From positions 1 through 61,795 of the forward strand of contig MVQI01000034.1 in NCBI GenBank assembly GCA_002067795.1: 61,795 bases of DNA, read 5' to 3'. This DNA is from Methanosaeta sp. PtaB.Bin039 (GTDB taxonomy: Archaea; Halobacteriota; Methanosarcinia; Methanotrichales; Methanotrichaceae). Made by a program: the position numbers and the translations under genes. A model generated the notes under the pieces. It saw only the letters and a program-made list of their open reading frames with translations, had not been told where the DNA came from and searched no databases. Shown here one piece after another: positions 1 through 8,621 of this stretch. Position 1 is the stretch's first letter. Every line of letters begins with the position of its first letter.

Positions 1-1
1 A

Positions 2-550
2 AGGATAATCTACTTTGATCATGTGCTTCATGTGCCAAAGCCGGCGGATCAGAAGCTTGAGACGGGAACGGAGAAACATAAAGAGATGACCTCAAGAGAG
101 AGACGCCGAAAAGGTGCCATCTTCTATGATTCGGATCTGGACAGGGCAGAGAAGCTGTTCAGAGTTGTCCTCGAAAGCAGCAATTTGGGCCTTCGTGGCG
201 TCTTGGACTATCTTGTGAAGACCGAACGAGAGTTCGTGCCTGTTGACTACAAGTTCGGCTGCTCCAACCACGGGGGGATCTACCTCAACCATAAGTACCA
301 GCTCGCGGCTTACGCCCTCCTGGTGGAGGATAACTTCAAGACCATAGTCCGCAGGGGCTTCATCCACTATAGCAGGGACCGCGTGAACGTACAAATAGAT
401 ATCAACGATGAGATAAGAAGAAGAACACTGAAGATGATCCGGGAGATCGGCAAAATAATCGATTTGGAGACGGAGCCGACAGGCTCTAAAAATTTTAACA
501 GGTGCACTGATTGCGAATACAGTCGCTACTGCCATATATCGACTGAGTAG
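2..550 (+). CDS. cas4: Cas4-family CRISPR-associated exonuclease (5' truncated by window)
   Basis: Cas4 proteins are Fe-S PD-(D/E)XK nucleases that help Cas1-Cas2 select and trim new spacers. The frame is open to the first base of the window, reading R-I-I-Y-F-D-H before the first possible start (GTG at 23). The true N-terminus, which should carry the first cluster Cys, therefore lies outside. Visible are a GTEKHKEM motif, the nuclease core GVLDYL...VPVDYKFG (D-x-K type), a QLAAYALL helix and the C-terminal cluster CTDCEYSRYC. The next gene, csa1, starts 45 nt after the stop on the same strand, so this looks like the end of an adaptation operon. No repeat-spacer array is visible in the window. 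The family call is firm; subtype I-A is inferred from csa1. Confidence 0.88.
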   Translation, partial: RIIYFDHVLHVPKPADQKLETGTEKHKEMTSRERRRKGAIFYDSDLDRAEKLFRVVLESSNLGLRGVLDYLVKTEREFVPVDYKFGCSNHGGIYLNHKYQLAAYALLVEDNFKTIVRRGFIHYSRDRVNVQIDINDEIRRRTLKMIREIGKIIDLETEPTGSKNFNRCTDCEYSRYCHISTE

Positions 551-595
551 CATATGCCAATAGTCTCAACGAAATGAAATCTGGAGGCGATAGCC

Positions 596-1531
596 ACGTA
601 TTTCTTTTCAGAGGAGGAGCGGAAATATCTACTGAAGAAGCTGATACCCAAGGCCCGGGAACTCGGCATAGCTGAACAGCTGAGGGGCTGGAACTGGCAT
701 TCGTCAGAACTGTCCCCACCACATGACATAATCCTGCCGGTCTGGGAGGTTGCAGACAGGTATTGCGAGACCTGCAGGGACTCTTACCTGAGACATGTTC
801 ATGGTATTAGCGTCCCAGCCAATGCGGAAATGGTTGCCGGCCGCCTTTACCACCAGGCGATTGCTGAGCTTTATCCTATGGTTAAGAGGCTGATCTACAG
901 GGAAGGCCTGGGCGTCTGCACCAACCTGGCGGAGATCCTGATGGAGCGAATGCCTGAGGCCGTTTTGGAAGCTGAGGAGCAGATTACCAGGGCAGGCAGC
1001 TCGGACGGAATAGCCGAAGATGTGGGGGAGAACGTAAGAAAGCTCTGGTCGTTCGAGGTATCCAGGATTGTCTCCTCTGTCCATTCCTATCTTGGAAAAT
1101 ACAGGTACCTGAGCGATGATTCTCTGGTCAACCATGCTCTGCCCTTTGTAATTGAGCACAAGCTGGACGGCCGATATCTGGGCTTGAGCAGCAATCTTTC
1201 TGCAGATGCTATAAACATGAGTGGAATGCTGATCTGTGACCTGAAGACTGGCCCGAAATGGGACTTTCACAGGCTATCAGCCACGGCTTATGCCTTGGTC
1301 TATGAAAGTCTCTATGAAGTGCCTATCAACATCGGCTGCACGGTCTATTTGAGCTTTCCGCGGAGCCACCCCACACCTCACGTAGATCGCGATTTCTTCA
1401 TAATCAGCGATGAGGTAAGGCAGTGGTTTATCGAGGAGAGAGACGCAAGGCAGGACATGATCTTCTACCAGAAAGATCCTGGAAGGTGCCAGGATCCTGA
1501 AAGTTGCAGGTACAGAGATTATTGCAGATAA
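596..1531 (+). CDS. csa1: CRISPR-associated Cas4a/Csa1-type nuclease, apparent ACG start
   Basis: Csa1 is the second Cas4-like Fe-S nuclease of type I-A systems and acts in spacer acquisition. About 311 residues: YCETC (Cys57, Cys60), PD-ExK residues in EHKLDG (about Asp191) and ICDLKTG (about Asp215, Lys217), and a C-terminal CQDPESCRYRDYC. The first ATG in frame (830) would remove 78 family-like residues, including the first Cys pair. The frame is open upstream to a TGA at 575. A Shine-Dalgarno GGAGG (583-587) lies 8 nt before an ACG codon followed by Y-F-F-S-E-E-E-R, which resembles the family N-terminus apart from Met. I therefore place the start at ACG 596. The alternatives are a start mutation with loss of function, or a sequence error. 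Confidence 0.8.
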   Translation, partial: TYFFSEEERKYLLKKLIPKARELGIAEQLRGWNWHSSELSPPHDIILPVWEVADRYCETCRDSYLRHVHGISVPANAEMVAGRLYHQAIAELYPMVKRLIYREGLGVCTNLAEILMERMPEAVLEAEEQITRAGSSDGIAEDVGENVRKLWSFEVSRIVSSVHSYLGKYRYLSDDSLVNHALPFVIEHKLDGRYLGLSSNLSADAINMSGMLICDLKTGPKWDFHRLSATAYALVYESLYEVPINIGCTVYLSFPRSHPTPHVDRDFFIISDEVRQWFIEERDARQDMIFYQKDPGRCQDPESCRYRDYCR

Positions 1532-1667
1532 GCTGCTCGCTTCTGACCCATGGATCGGTGTGCAAATGCGATGAGGACGCGCCTTCATTTGGGATTTCGT
1601 GCACCGCCATTTTACGTCTCATCAGTTTTCGGGGATTTTTCTAGCCCCGTCTGAGGAAATCTGAGAG

Positions 1668-1676
1668 TATTTTTAT
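1668..1676 (+). promoter_or_regulatory. TATA box upstream of thiC
   Basis: TATTTTTAT in an otherwise GC-rich intergenic stretch. Transcription would start near 1695-1702, leaving a 5' leader of about 50 nt before the thiC ATG at 1754, or almost none for the in-frame ATG at 1706. Confidence 0.5.
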
Positions 1677-1753
1677 CCATTCAGATACAAACACCAACAG
1701 TCGTTATGCTTGGCGGATTGTCGAGCACGAGCCAACATCACCGTGAGCGGATT

Positions 1754-3013
1754 ATGCCATTAAACGAGAACCTTCTTGATGCCGCACGCCTTGGAAGAGG
1801 GTCCCCGGCCATCTCTGAAGTGGCCAGAGCAGAGGGACTGAGGCCCGCCTTCCTGCAAAAGCAGGTGGCTCTGGGGCGCGCAGTTATAATGCAGAGGGAC
1901 GGCCAGGCGCCCTTGGGAATCGGCGAAGGCCTGACGACGAAGATCAACGCAAACATCGGGACCTCGACCGAGGTCTGCGATATCAGCGAAGAGGTCGAAA
2001 AAGCGAGAGTAGCGGAAAGATATGGCGCAGATACCATTACCGACCTTTCAATGGGCGGTCCCATAGGCGAGATCAGGAGAAGGATATTGGAGGCGACATG
2101 CGCCCCGCTGACCACCGTGCCCATATATCAGGCAGTTGTTGAAGCCGGCTCCATCAAGGCCATAACAGAAGCCGACCTCCTCAGGATGATAAAGAGGCAT
2201 GTCGATGAAGGGATATCCTCAATCGTGGTCCATGCCGGCTTCACCACTGATATGCTTGAGGAGCTCCGGGGCAAAAAGAGGATAATGGGCATTGTCTCCA
2301 AAGGCGGCTCCTTCACATCAGCATGGATGCTTCAGAATAATAAGGAGAATCCCTACATCTCCCACTTCGATGATATATGCGGAATTCTCGCCGAGAGGGA
2401 TGTTGTGCTCTCCCTTGGCAATACCATGAGAAGCGGCTGCATTCACGATGCTATGGACGAGCCGCAGGATCTTGAGATCAGGATGAATGCCGGTCTTGCT
2501 AAAAGGGCTAATGAGCTGGGAGTCCAGGTAATCATCGAGGGAATGGGAGGCCACGTCAGCCCGAACCTGATACCGGACTTGGTCGCCCACTACAAGAGAA
2601 TTACAGATAACAGGCCTCTATTTTCAGCAGGCCCCCTTCCGATTGACATCGGGGTCGGATACGACCATATCGCGGGATGCGTGGGTGGGTCCCTCGCCGC
2701 AGGTGCTGGAGCAGACTACCTCTGTTATATCACTCCCTCAGAGCACCTGGCACTGCCAACTGCATCTCAGGTCAGGGAGGGGGTCGTCGCATTCAGGATA
2801 GCAGCCCACATCGGAGACACCATGAAGTATGGTCCAAGGCCAGAAGACAGGAAGCTGGCCGAGTGCAGGAGGGCGCGGGATTGGGAAAGCCAGTTCAGGC
2901 TTGCCATAGACGGTGACAGGGCCAGGGAGATACACCTTCCCAATCAGACGAAGACCTGCTCGATGTGCGGGAGGTATTGTGCGATAGCCATTATGGAAGA
3001 GTTCTTGAGATGA
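1754..3013 (+). CDS. thiC: Phosphomethylpyrimidine synthase ThiC
   Basis: ThiC is a radical SAM enzyme that rearranges aminoimidazole ribotide to HMP-phosphate for thiamine synthesis. The 419-residue frame shows the family signatures NANIGTS, GADTITDLSMGG, TTVPIYQA, GGHVSPNLIP and CYITPSEHL, and ends with the Fe-S motif CSMCGRYC. That motif is C-x2-C-x3-C as written, one residue shorter in its second gap than the C-x2-C-x4-C usually quoted for bacterial ThiC. The ATG at 1754 (MPLNENLL) has a weak GTGA element before it. An in-frame ATG at 1706 adds 16 unconserved residues and sits at a leaderless distance from the TATA box. No full TPP riboswitch consensus is visible upstream. Convergent with glnK, whose stop is 49 nt away. 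Confidence 0.95.
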   Translation: MPLNENLLDAARLGRGSPAISEVARAEGLRPAFLQKQVALGRAVIMQRDGQAPLGIGEGLTTKINANIGTSTEVCDISEEVEKARVAERYGADTITDLSMGGPIGEIRRRILEATCAPLTTVPIYQAVVEAGSIKAITEADLLRMIKRHVDEGISSIVVHAGFTTDMLEELRGKKRIMGIVSKGGSFTSAWMLQNNKENPYISHFDDICGILAERDVVLSLGNTMRSGCIHDAMDEPQDLEIRMNAGLAKRANELGVQVIIEGMGGHVSPNLIPDLVAHYKRITDNRPLFSAGPLPIDIGVGYDHIAGCVGGSLAAGAGADYLCYITPSEHLALPTASQVREGVVAFRIAAHIGDTMKYGPRPEDRKLAECRRARDWESQFRLAIDGDRAREIHLPNQTKTCSMCGRYCAIAIMEEFLR

Positions 3014-3062
3014 TGTCCGGCTGCCTGAACTGATTTCGGTCCGGAAGACGGCCCAGGGCGTC

Positions 3063-3401
3063 CTATACCGCCCCGCCCCCACGCTCTCTGGTCCGGACCC
3101 TTATCACGTCCTCCACAGGATAGACGAAGATCTTGCCGTCCCCGGCCTCGCCTGTCTGGACTGTGCTGCAGATCAGGTCCACCACCTGGTCCATCTGGTC
3201 GTCCTCAACCACCATCTCCACCTTCATCTTGGGCATGAAGTCCACCCGGTAGTCTCCAGCGCGCCACTGAAGGGCTATGCCCTTCTGGCGCCCGCGCCCC
3301 TTGACCTCGTATGCTGTCATCCCGAAGTATCCCCGGGAGTCCAGAACCTGCCGCAGGTTGTGCAGCTTCTCCGGCCTGATTATCGCCTCGATCTTCTTCA
3401 T
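3063..3401 (-). CDS. glnK: Nitrogen regulatory protein P-II (GlnK)
   Basis: A trimeric P-II sensor of 112 residues that binds ATP/ADP and 2-oxoglutarate and blocks the ammonium channel through its T-loop. The ATG at 3401 (MKKIEAIIRP) has AGGAGG just upstream and is preferred over a longer frame from 3446. The T-loop reads GRGRQKGIALQWRAGDYRVDF: Tyr51, the uridylylated residue in bacteria, is present, while the Tyr46 position is Trp. The C-terminal ATP-loop motif GDGKIFVYPVEDVIRVRT is intact. It lies 51 nt downstream of amtB on the same strand, the classic amtB-glnK pair, so the Amt protein beside it is its likely partner. Confidence 0.95.
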   Translation of the reverse strand: MKKIEAIIRPEKLHNLRQVLDSRGYFGMTAYEVKGRGRQKGIALQWRAGDYRVDFMPKMKVEMVVEDDQMDQVVDLICSTVQTGEAGDGKIFVYPVEDVIRVRTRERGGGAV

Positions 3402-3452
3402 GGTTTTTAGCTTGCCTCCTGAATCGACAAAATGTCTTCTACCCACACTTCC

Positions 3453-4718
3453 TCAGGCGTAAGCCCCTTCGCCGTGCTGGCTGATGTCCAGGCCAACCGC
3501 CTCCTCCTCATCCCTCACCCGCAGCCCCATGGTTGCGTCGATCACCCTGGCAATCCCATAGGTGACTGTGAAGGAGTAGGCCCATGTCGCGCCTATGGCG
3601 ATTATCTGGGAGACGATCTGGCTTGGATTGCCGGATATCAGCCCAGATGCCCCAATTGTGGCGAAGATGCCGGTGGCAAGGACGCCCCATGTCGAGCCCA
3701 TGCCGTGACAGGCCAGAACATCCAGGGAGTCGTCAACCCTGTGGCTGCCCCTGATGTACAGAATGGAGTAGTAGCCCACCACGGAGGCTACCACACCTAT
3801 TGGTATTGCCGCCAGAGGGGTCACGTAGCCGGCTGCCGGAGTAATGGCTGCCAAGCCTGCCACAGCTCCGGTTACTATGCCCAGCGCGCTTGGAGCCCGG
3901 TCCCTCCAGGAGAGGAGCATCCAGGTGGTGGCGGCGGCCGCCGCCGATATATGGGTCGCCACAAAGGCGTTTGCTGCCACGGCATTGGCTGCCAGCGCTG
4001 ACCCTGCGTTGAAGCCGAACCAGCCAAACCAGAGCAGCGATGCGCCGATCACGGTCGTGGGTATGTTGTGCGGCTCCATGGGATCGGTACCGTAGCCCTT
4101 TCTCATGCCGATCACCAGGGCCACAGCCAGTGCCGAGACCCCGGCGCTGATATGAACCACCACCCCTCCTGCAAAGTCCAGCACACCTATCTGCATAAGC
4201 CATCCTCCGCCCCATACCCAGTGAGCTATGGGGTCATAGACCAGTGTGGCCCACGCCAGGGAGAATACAAGAAAAGAGCTGAATTTGATGCGTTCTACGT
4301 AGCTTCCCGTTATCAGGGAGACCGTGATCACGGCGAACATGGACTGAAAGATCATGAATGTCATGGAGGGGATCGTGGTCCCGGGTTGCAGATCCATTCC
4401 AATTCCTGCCAGAGCGAGATGCTCCAGGCCGCCGATCAAGCCTTTTACGTCCTCTCCAAATGCAAGCGTATATCCGAAGAGCAGCCACTGAAGGGTGATC
4501 ACCCCCATTATGGCGAAGCTGAGTATAATGGTTGAGATCGCGTTCTTGCGCCTGACCATGCCTCCGTAAAACAGCCCTACACCAGGTATCATCAACAGGA
4601 CCAGGGCAGAGCTGATCAGCACCCAGGCGTTGTCTGCGGGATTCATCTCGGCGGCGCAGGCCGGCGAGAGCCAGGTCAGAATCCCTGCCAGAAGCATCAT
4701 TACGAGATATGTCCTCAT
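3453..4718 (-). CDS. amtB: Ammonium transporter Amt
   Basis: A trimeric ammonium channel of the Amt/Rh family, 421 residues with an N-terminal signal peptide (cleavage probably after SPACA) and about 11 membrane helices. Conserved features include the external Asp in VYDPIAHWVWG, the first pore His in VVHISAG and the second in LACHGMGSTWG, plus LWFGWFGFNAGS. The C-terminal tail (RVRDEEEAVGLDISQHGEGAYA) matches the usual GlnK-contact tail. A GGTGGG element precedes the ATG. glnK follows directly, so uptake and nitrogen sensing are co-expressed. Function and class are secure. Confidence 0.97.
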   Translation of the reverse strand: MRTYLVMMLLAGILTWLSPACAAEMNPADNAWVLISSALVLLMIPGVGLFYGGMVRRKNAISTIILSFAIMGVITLQWLLFGYTLAFGEDVKGLIGGLEHLALAGIGMDLQPGTTIPSMTFMIFQSMFAVITVSLITGSYVERIKFSSFLVFSLAWATLVYDPIAHWVWGGGWLMQIGVLDFAGGVVVHISAGVSALAVALVIGMRKGYGTDPMEPHNIPTTVIGASLLWFGWFGFNAGSALAANAVAANAFVATHISAAAAATTWMLLSWRDRAPSALGIVTGAVAGLAAITPAAGYVTPLAAIPIGVVASVVGYYSILYIRGSHRVDDSLDVLACHGMGSTWGVLATGIFATIGASGLISGNPSQIVSQIIAIGATWAYSFTVTYGIARVIDATMGLRVRDEEEAVGLDISQHGEGAYA

Positions 4719-4875
4719 ATTCCCACCATCTATGCAGAAAATGGGCGAAAAGATAAGCGTATTTGGGAAGTATTATGCTGAGTTATGGCTTATTGTGAAA
4801 AGATCATACATTGTGAAGAGCCACCCCCGGAGGTCTGGCCCCTGAATGAGATGACAGCAGCCCAATCAAGATCCA

Positions 4876-5817
4876 TCAAAAGAGGCGCAACAGGGCAAGC
4901 AGGAACAGGAGACGAACCAGGACGCTGATGCCGGTTGAGAATGCCACAACCGAGAGCCCAAGACGCATCCCAAAGATGGCTGTGTAGTTTGGCACCATGC
5001 TGCGCAGGGCGAAGACCGGCAGCATGAACATGCTTCCAAGCATCAGGACCTCCAGTGCCTGGGGTGGGGAGATGGACCCGCTGTGGATCATAGGACCCAG
5101 AAGTGAGATCCCCAGGATTGGGCTTGCCACATAGCTGGTCAGAGGAACTATTGCCTCGGGCGGAAAGTGAAATGCCCTGGCCAGCGGAAGGGCTGAAAAG
5201 GCCTGGAAGAAGCCGCGCTCCTGCAGGTTGAAGACGAGGAACGTCATTGCCAGATAGACCGCGGAGATCCGGAAGAATAGTCGAAGCTGGCCGTAAAGAG
5301 CCCTCTGAACCGCCTTGGCCGCAGTGCCAGCACGCTTTGGCAGGCCACCGATCGTCTCATCCCGATACACCTGGCTGGGAAGCAGCAGTCGCCCCAGAAG
5401 TACCACGAGCGAGACCTTGACGAAGGCTGTCACCAGGAAGACAAGGCCGTAGGCTCCGCCCACAACAAATCCAAGAGCGGGTATCACTATTGGCAACTGA
5501 TAGGTGAATATCTCCCGCAGATAGACGGGTATGCTGTTCATGACCGAGCAGAGCAGGGTTTCTCTGTCGCTGAGCAGGCCCTCTTTATGGAAGCGGCCGA
5601 TCATGCCGTTAGCTGCAACTGCAGATCCCAAAGACATCATGAAGGCAGGAGCAGATACCGGCGGCAGATGGGCCACTGCCACCAGTGGCCGGGCCAGGGC
5701 AGCCATACGGTCAACCCAGCCCATCTCGAGCAGGAATCCGGCCAGAAACAGGCCAGTGAATATGGTGGCCAGGACCGGAGCGGCGAAATCCAGCGTCCTC
5801 AGGAGGATATCCAGCAT
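4876..5817 (-). CDS. Nucleoside-recognition (Gate) domain membrane protein
   Basis: An integral membrane protein of about 313 residues with roughly eight hydrophobic segments, of the archaeal nucleoside-recognition/Gate domain family (related to SpoIIS/FeoB-type Gate proteins). Typical stretches are FAAPVLATIFTGLFLAGFL near the N-terminus, FMMSLGSAVAANGMIGRF, and VPLTSYVASPILGISLLGPM in the C-terminal half. The ATG at 5817 is preferred over an upstream start at 5847 because GAGGTG lies 6 nt before it. The substrate is unknown: members have been linked to transport of small molecules or ions, but nothing here decides it. It is the last gene before the divergently transcribed chrA. Confidence 0.72.
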   Translation of the reverse strand: MLDILLRTLDFAAPVLATIFTGLFLAGFLLEMGWVDRMAALARPLVAVAHLPPVSAPAFMMSLGSAVAANGMIGRFHKEGLLSDRETLLCSVMNSIPVYLREIFTYQLPIVIPALGFVVGGAYGLVFLVTAFVKVSLVVLLGRLLLPSQVYRDETIGGLPKRAGTAAKAVQRALYGQLRLFFRISAVYLAMTFLVFNLQERGFFQAFSALPLARAFHFPPEAIVPLTSYVASPILGISLLGPMIHSGSISPPQALEVLMLGSMFMLPVFALRSMVPNYTAIFGMRLGLSVVAFSTGISVLVRLLFLLALLRLF

Positions 5818-6034
5818 CCAGTTCACCTCAATCTGGAGATAGATCAAGCTTATTGCCTGGCAGCCAATACCGCATGTTTGCTATGGGCCTGATGAAAAGC
5901 AGGACATGTTTCCCGAGGATTTCTTAGCAGAGGCATTTTTGGTGCAGCGATGATGCAAAGACTCCATGCCTATGAGCGGACGATCGATGGACTATATCCG
6001 GAAATTGACGGAAGGTGGATGCGGAGGGGTCGAG

Positions 6035-7216
6035 ATGAGCCCTGGCAGAGATATGGGGTACGAAACGTCGCTTTTTGAGCTGTTCTGGTCGTTCTTCAGG
6101 CTTGGCTTGACATCCTTCGGCGGTCCGGCCATGATCGCCTTCATCCGCCGGATGGCAGTTGATCGGAAAGGCTGGCTTGATGGCCGGGCTTTCGGTGACG
6201 GTGTAGCCCTCACCCAGGTCATTCCAGGCGCCTCCGCAATGCAGATGGCAGCTTATGTGGGGCTGCGGAAAAGAGGGCTATCTGGTGCGGCGGTCGCGTT
6301 CATCGGATTTGGGCTGCCTGCCTTCCTGCTCATGATGGCGCTCTCAGCGCTTTATTCCCAGAGCCATGCAGCGGATGCGGCGGTCTCGGCCTTCTCCGGC
6401 CTGCAGGCGGTGATAGTGTCAATCGTAGCCAGCGCAGCAATATCATTTGGCCGTGTCTATCTGAGATCCTGGCGGGACTGGTCACTGGCCGCGTCTGCCG
6501 CTCTGCTGTTCATGCTTCAGGTAAGCCCCATCTACGTGGTAGTGATATCTGCCCTGGCCGGATTTATGCTGTATGGCAAGTTGGCCGGTGTCCCGATGCC
6601 AAACAGACAGGCCGAGGCCTGCCAGAGCGGAATTACGGGCAGGGCAGCCTGGTGGATCTTGCTGCCTGTTGCAGGCGCGTCAGTATTGCTGCGCTATTGC
6701 AGCCCCCAGCTCTTCGACCTTGCCTCACTGATGTTTCGGGTTGACCTCTTCGCCTTCGGCGGTGGATTCGCATCGCTTCCACTTATGTTTCACGAGGTGG
6801 TGGAGAGCAGGGGCTGGATGGACGGGGCCACATTCATGAGCGGAATTGCGCTTGGCCAGATCACTCCCGGTCCCATAGTGATCACCTCCACATTCGTCGG
6901 ATACCAGGTGATGGGAGTATCAGGGGCGATCGCCGCAACTCTGGGCATGTTCCTGCCATCATTCCTGATGATGGTGATTGTGTATCCGTACTATCGCCGC
7001 CTGAGCCAATCAGACGTATTCCAGACGGCTGTCCTCGGAATATTCTCCTCATTTGTGGGGCTGCTGGCTTCGGTAACCTTGCGCTTCGCCATGGAGACAC
7101 CCTGGGACCCGGCCCGGATAGCTCTGGCTGCTGCTGCCCTATTTGCCCTGGTCAAGGGTACGGACGTCCTGTGGGTGGTCCTGGCAGCAGCGGCTATCTC
7201 GGTACTCTTGCTGTGA
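6035..7216 (+). CDS. chrA: Chromate transporter family protein (ChrA)
   Basis: A two-domain ChrA-type membrane protein of about 393 residues. Each half carries the duplicated CHR signature: GLTSFGGPAMIAFIRR in the first and DLFAFGGGFASLPLM in the second, each followed by a GDGVALTQVIPGASAMQ or GIALGQITPGPIVIT motif. Bacterial members export chromate. In methanogens the natural substrate (sulfate or another oxyanion) is not established. The ATG at 6035 has GGAGGGG 5 nt upstream; the longer frame from 5966 lacks such a site. Monocistronic, divergent from the preceding gene. Confidence 0.88.
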   Translation: MSPGRDMGYETSLFELFWSFFRLGLTSFGGPAMIAFIRRMAVDRKGWLDGRAFGDGVALTQVIPGASAMQMAAYVGLRKRGLSGAAVAFIGFGLPAFLLMMALSALYSQSHAADAAVSAFSGLQAVIVSIVASAAISFGRVYLRSWRDWSLAASAALLFMLQVSPIYVVVISALAGFMLYGKLAGVPMPNRQAEACQSGITGRAAWWILLPVAGASVLLRYCSPQLFDLASLMFRVDLFAFGGGFASLPLMFHEVVESRGWMDGATFMSGIALGQITPGPIVITSTFVGYQVMGVSGAIAATLGMFLPSFLMMVIVYPYYRRLSQSDVFQTAVLGIFSSFVGLLASVTLRFAMETPWDPARIALAAAALFALVKGTDVLWVVLAAAAISVLLL

Positions 7217-7439
7217 TCCCTGGATTTGGCCAGCCAGGTTGATAATGATCTTAGGTGATATGGGCAGCTGAGCTTTTGCAGAAAGCGTCTCAATCACGGA
7301 CTCCTAGGTCGTCGAAGGTGACGTGAGATCTGTTCGGCTGCATTTGATGAGAGTTCGGGCCAGATGTGAGAATTCGTGGGGTATATCGAGGCTTTGCCAT
7401 CTCTCATGGAAATGATCTGTTAATGGGCCAGCGAGGGCC

Positions 7440-8621
7440 TCATGGCCCTCCGTAATAGAACTCAACGTTTAAGTCCAGGATCAGCTTGCGAAGCTCATCG
7501 CATGTAATAGGGCGCTTGAACTCGCTGGCGGTCTTCACCTTCTCGGCCAGAAGACAGATGTCCTTCTTCTCAAGGTCATACCCCATCTTCTTGGTGATGT
7601 ACTTTAGCGCCTTAGCCCCTGTATGCTTGCCGATAACGATTCTGCGGTCGGCGCCGACCATTTCAGGAGAATAAAGCTCGTAGGTGCGGGGCTCCTCTAA
7701 GACGGCAGCCACGTGAATTCCCGACTCGTGTGCAAACGCATTGGCCCCCACAACGGCCTTGTTTCTGGCGATGGGGACTCCGGAGAATCCCTCAACGAGC
7801 CTGGAGATTGAGTTGAGCTCCTTTAGGTTATAGCGATCGATGCCGTAATGGAGGCGGAGAGCCACCAATAGCTCTTCGAGAGGCGTGTTTCCCGATCGCT
7901 CTCCAATCCCGTTTACCGTGGTGTGCAGCTGCTTGGCCCCTGCCTCAGCCCCGGCAAGTGTGTTGGATAGGGCCATGCCCAAATCGTCGTGGCAGTGCAT
8001 GCAGATCGGGATGTCCACGGTCTTTTTGATCTCGGATATCATATAGCTGGTGGTGCGGGGATTTAAGATGCCTACGGTATCGGCGACGCTCACATAGTCG
8101 GCCCGGTATTCCTCGGCCTTTCTGTAAAGCCTCTTGAGGATCTGAAAGTCGGTCCTTGTGGCGTCCTCAGCCGAGAACCTCACGACAAGGCCATGGTCCT
8201 TTGCGTACTCAACGGTATCCAGGGCACAGCGGATTGCCTCGGCGCAGGTCATGTGCAGCTTGTGGCGCAGATGAAGCTCGGACGTTGCGATAAACACGCT
8301 TATCATGTCCACTCCGCAGTCCAGTGCTGCATCCACATCTTTGGGCGTGGAGCGGGAGAGCGCGGATATCTTGGCATTGAGGCCCAGAGCGCAAACCTCC
8401 TTGACAGCTGCCCGCTCTGCCTTGGAGACCACTGGAAAGCCCGCCTCGATGATGTCCACTCCGGCCTCATCCAGGCGGCGGGCGATCTCCAGCTTTTCTT
8501 CCGGGCGGAAGACCACTCCGGGCATCTGCTCGCCGTCTCTCAATGTCACATCGCAGATCTCTATGTCCAGGTCCGGGGTACTGGCCAGCTTCAGGAACTG
8601 GTTCTCGGAGTAGTCCAGCAT
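7440..8621 (-). CDS. Homocitrate synthase family protein (AksA/NifV/CimA-like)
   Basis: A 393-residue member of the alpha-isopropylmalate/homocitrate synthase family. Seen: CDVTLRDGEQMPG metal and acid-binding loop, SVADTVGILNPR, CMHCHDDLGMALSNTLAG and VNGIGERSGNTPLEE. It stops at about 390 residues, so the LeuA allosteric domain (about 120 residues) is absent, which argues against LeuA and CimA. The best fits are AksA, which makes homocitrate and longer homologues for coenzyme B in methanogens, or NifV; the sequence alone does not separate them. A TATA-like element (8643-8653) lies 27 nt before the ATG, and no Shine-Dalgarno is visible, so the mRNA is probably leaderless. Confidence 0.85.
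   Translation of the reverse strand: MLDYSENQFLKLASTPDLDIEICDVTLRDGEQMPGVVFRPEEKLEIARRLDEAGVDIIEAGFPVVSKAERAAVKEVCALGLNAKISALSRSTPKDVDAALDCGVDMISVFIATSELHLRHKLHMTCAEAIRCALDTVEYAKDHGLVVRFSAEDATRTDFQILKRLYRKAEEYRADYVSVADTVGILNPRTTSYMISEIKKTVDIPICMHCHDDLGMALSNTLAGAEAGAKQLHTTVNGIGERSGNTPLEELLVALRLHYGIDRYNLKELNSISRLVEGFSGVPIARNKAVVGANAFAHESGIHVAAVLEEPRTYELYSPEMVGADRRIVIGKHTGAKALKYITKKMGYDLEKKDICLLAEKVKTASEFKRPITCDELRKLILDLNVEFYYGGP

Noticed and set aside
704-1270. 188-codon minus-strand frame opposite csa1
   Set aside because: Fully overlaps csa1 in the opposite strand, with no start signal and no family resemblance; a shadow.
1640-1705. TPP riboswitch upstream of thiC (CTGAGA at 1661)
   Set aside because: Only the short CTGAGA match is present; the second conserved TPP-binding half (ACC...GAACCTGA type) and the pairing arms are missing.
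3432-4001. Gly/Cys/His-rich plus-strand frame opposite amtB
   Set aside because: Antisense to a confident Amt gene; no independent start or homology.
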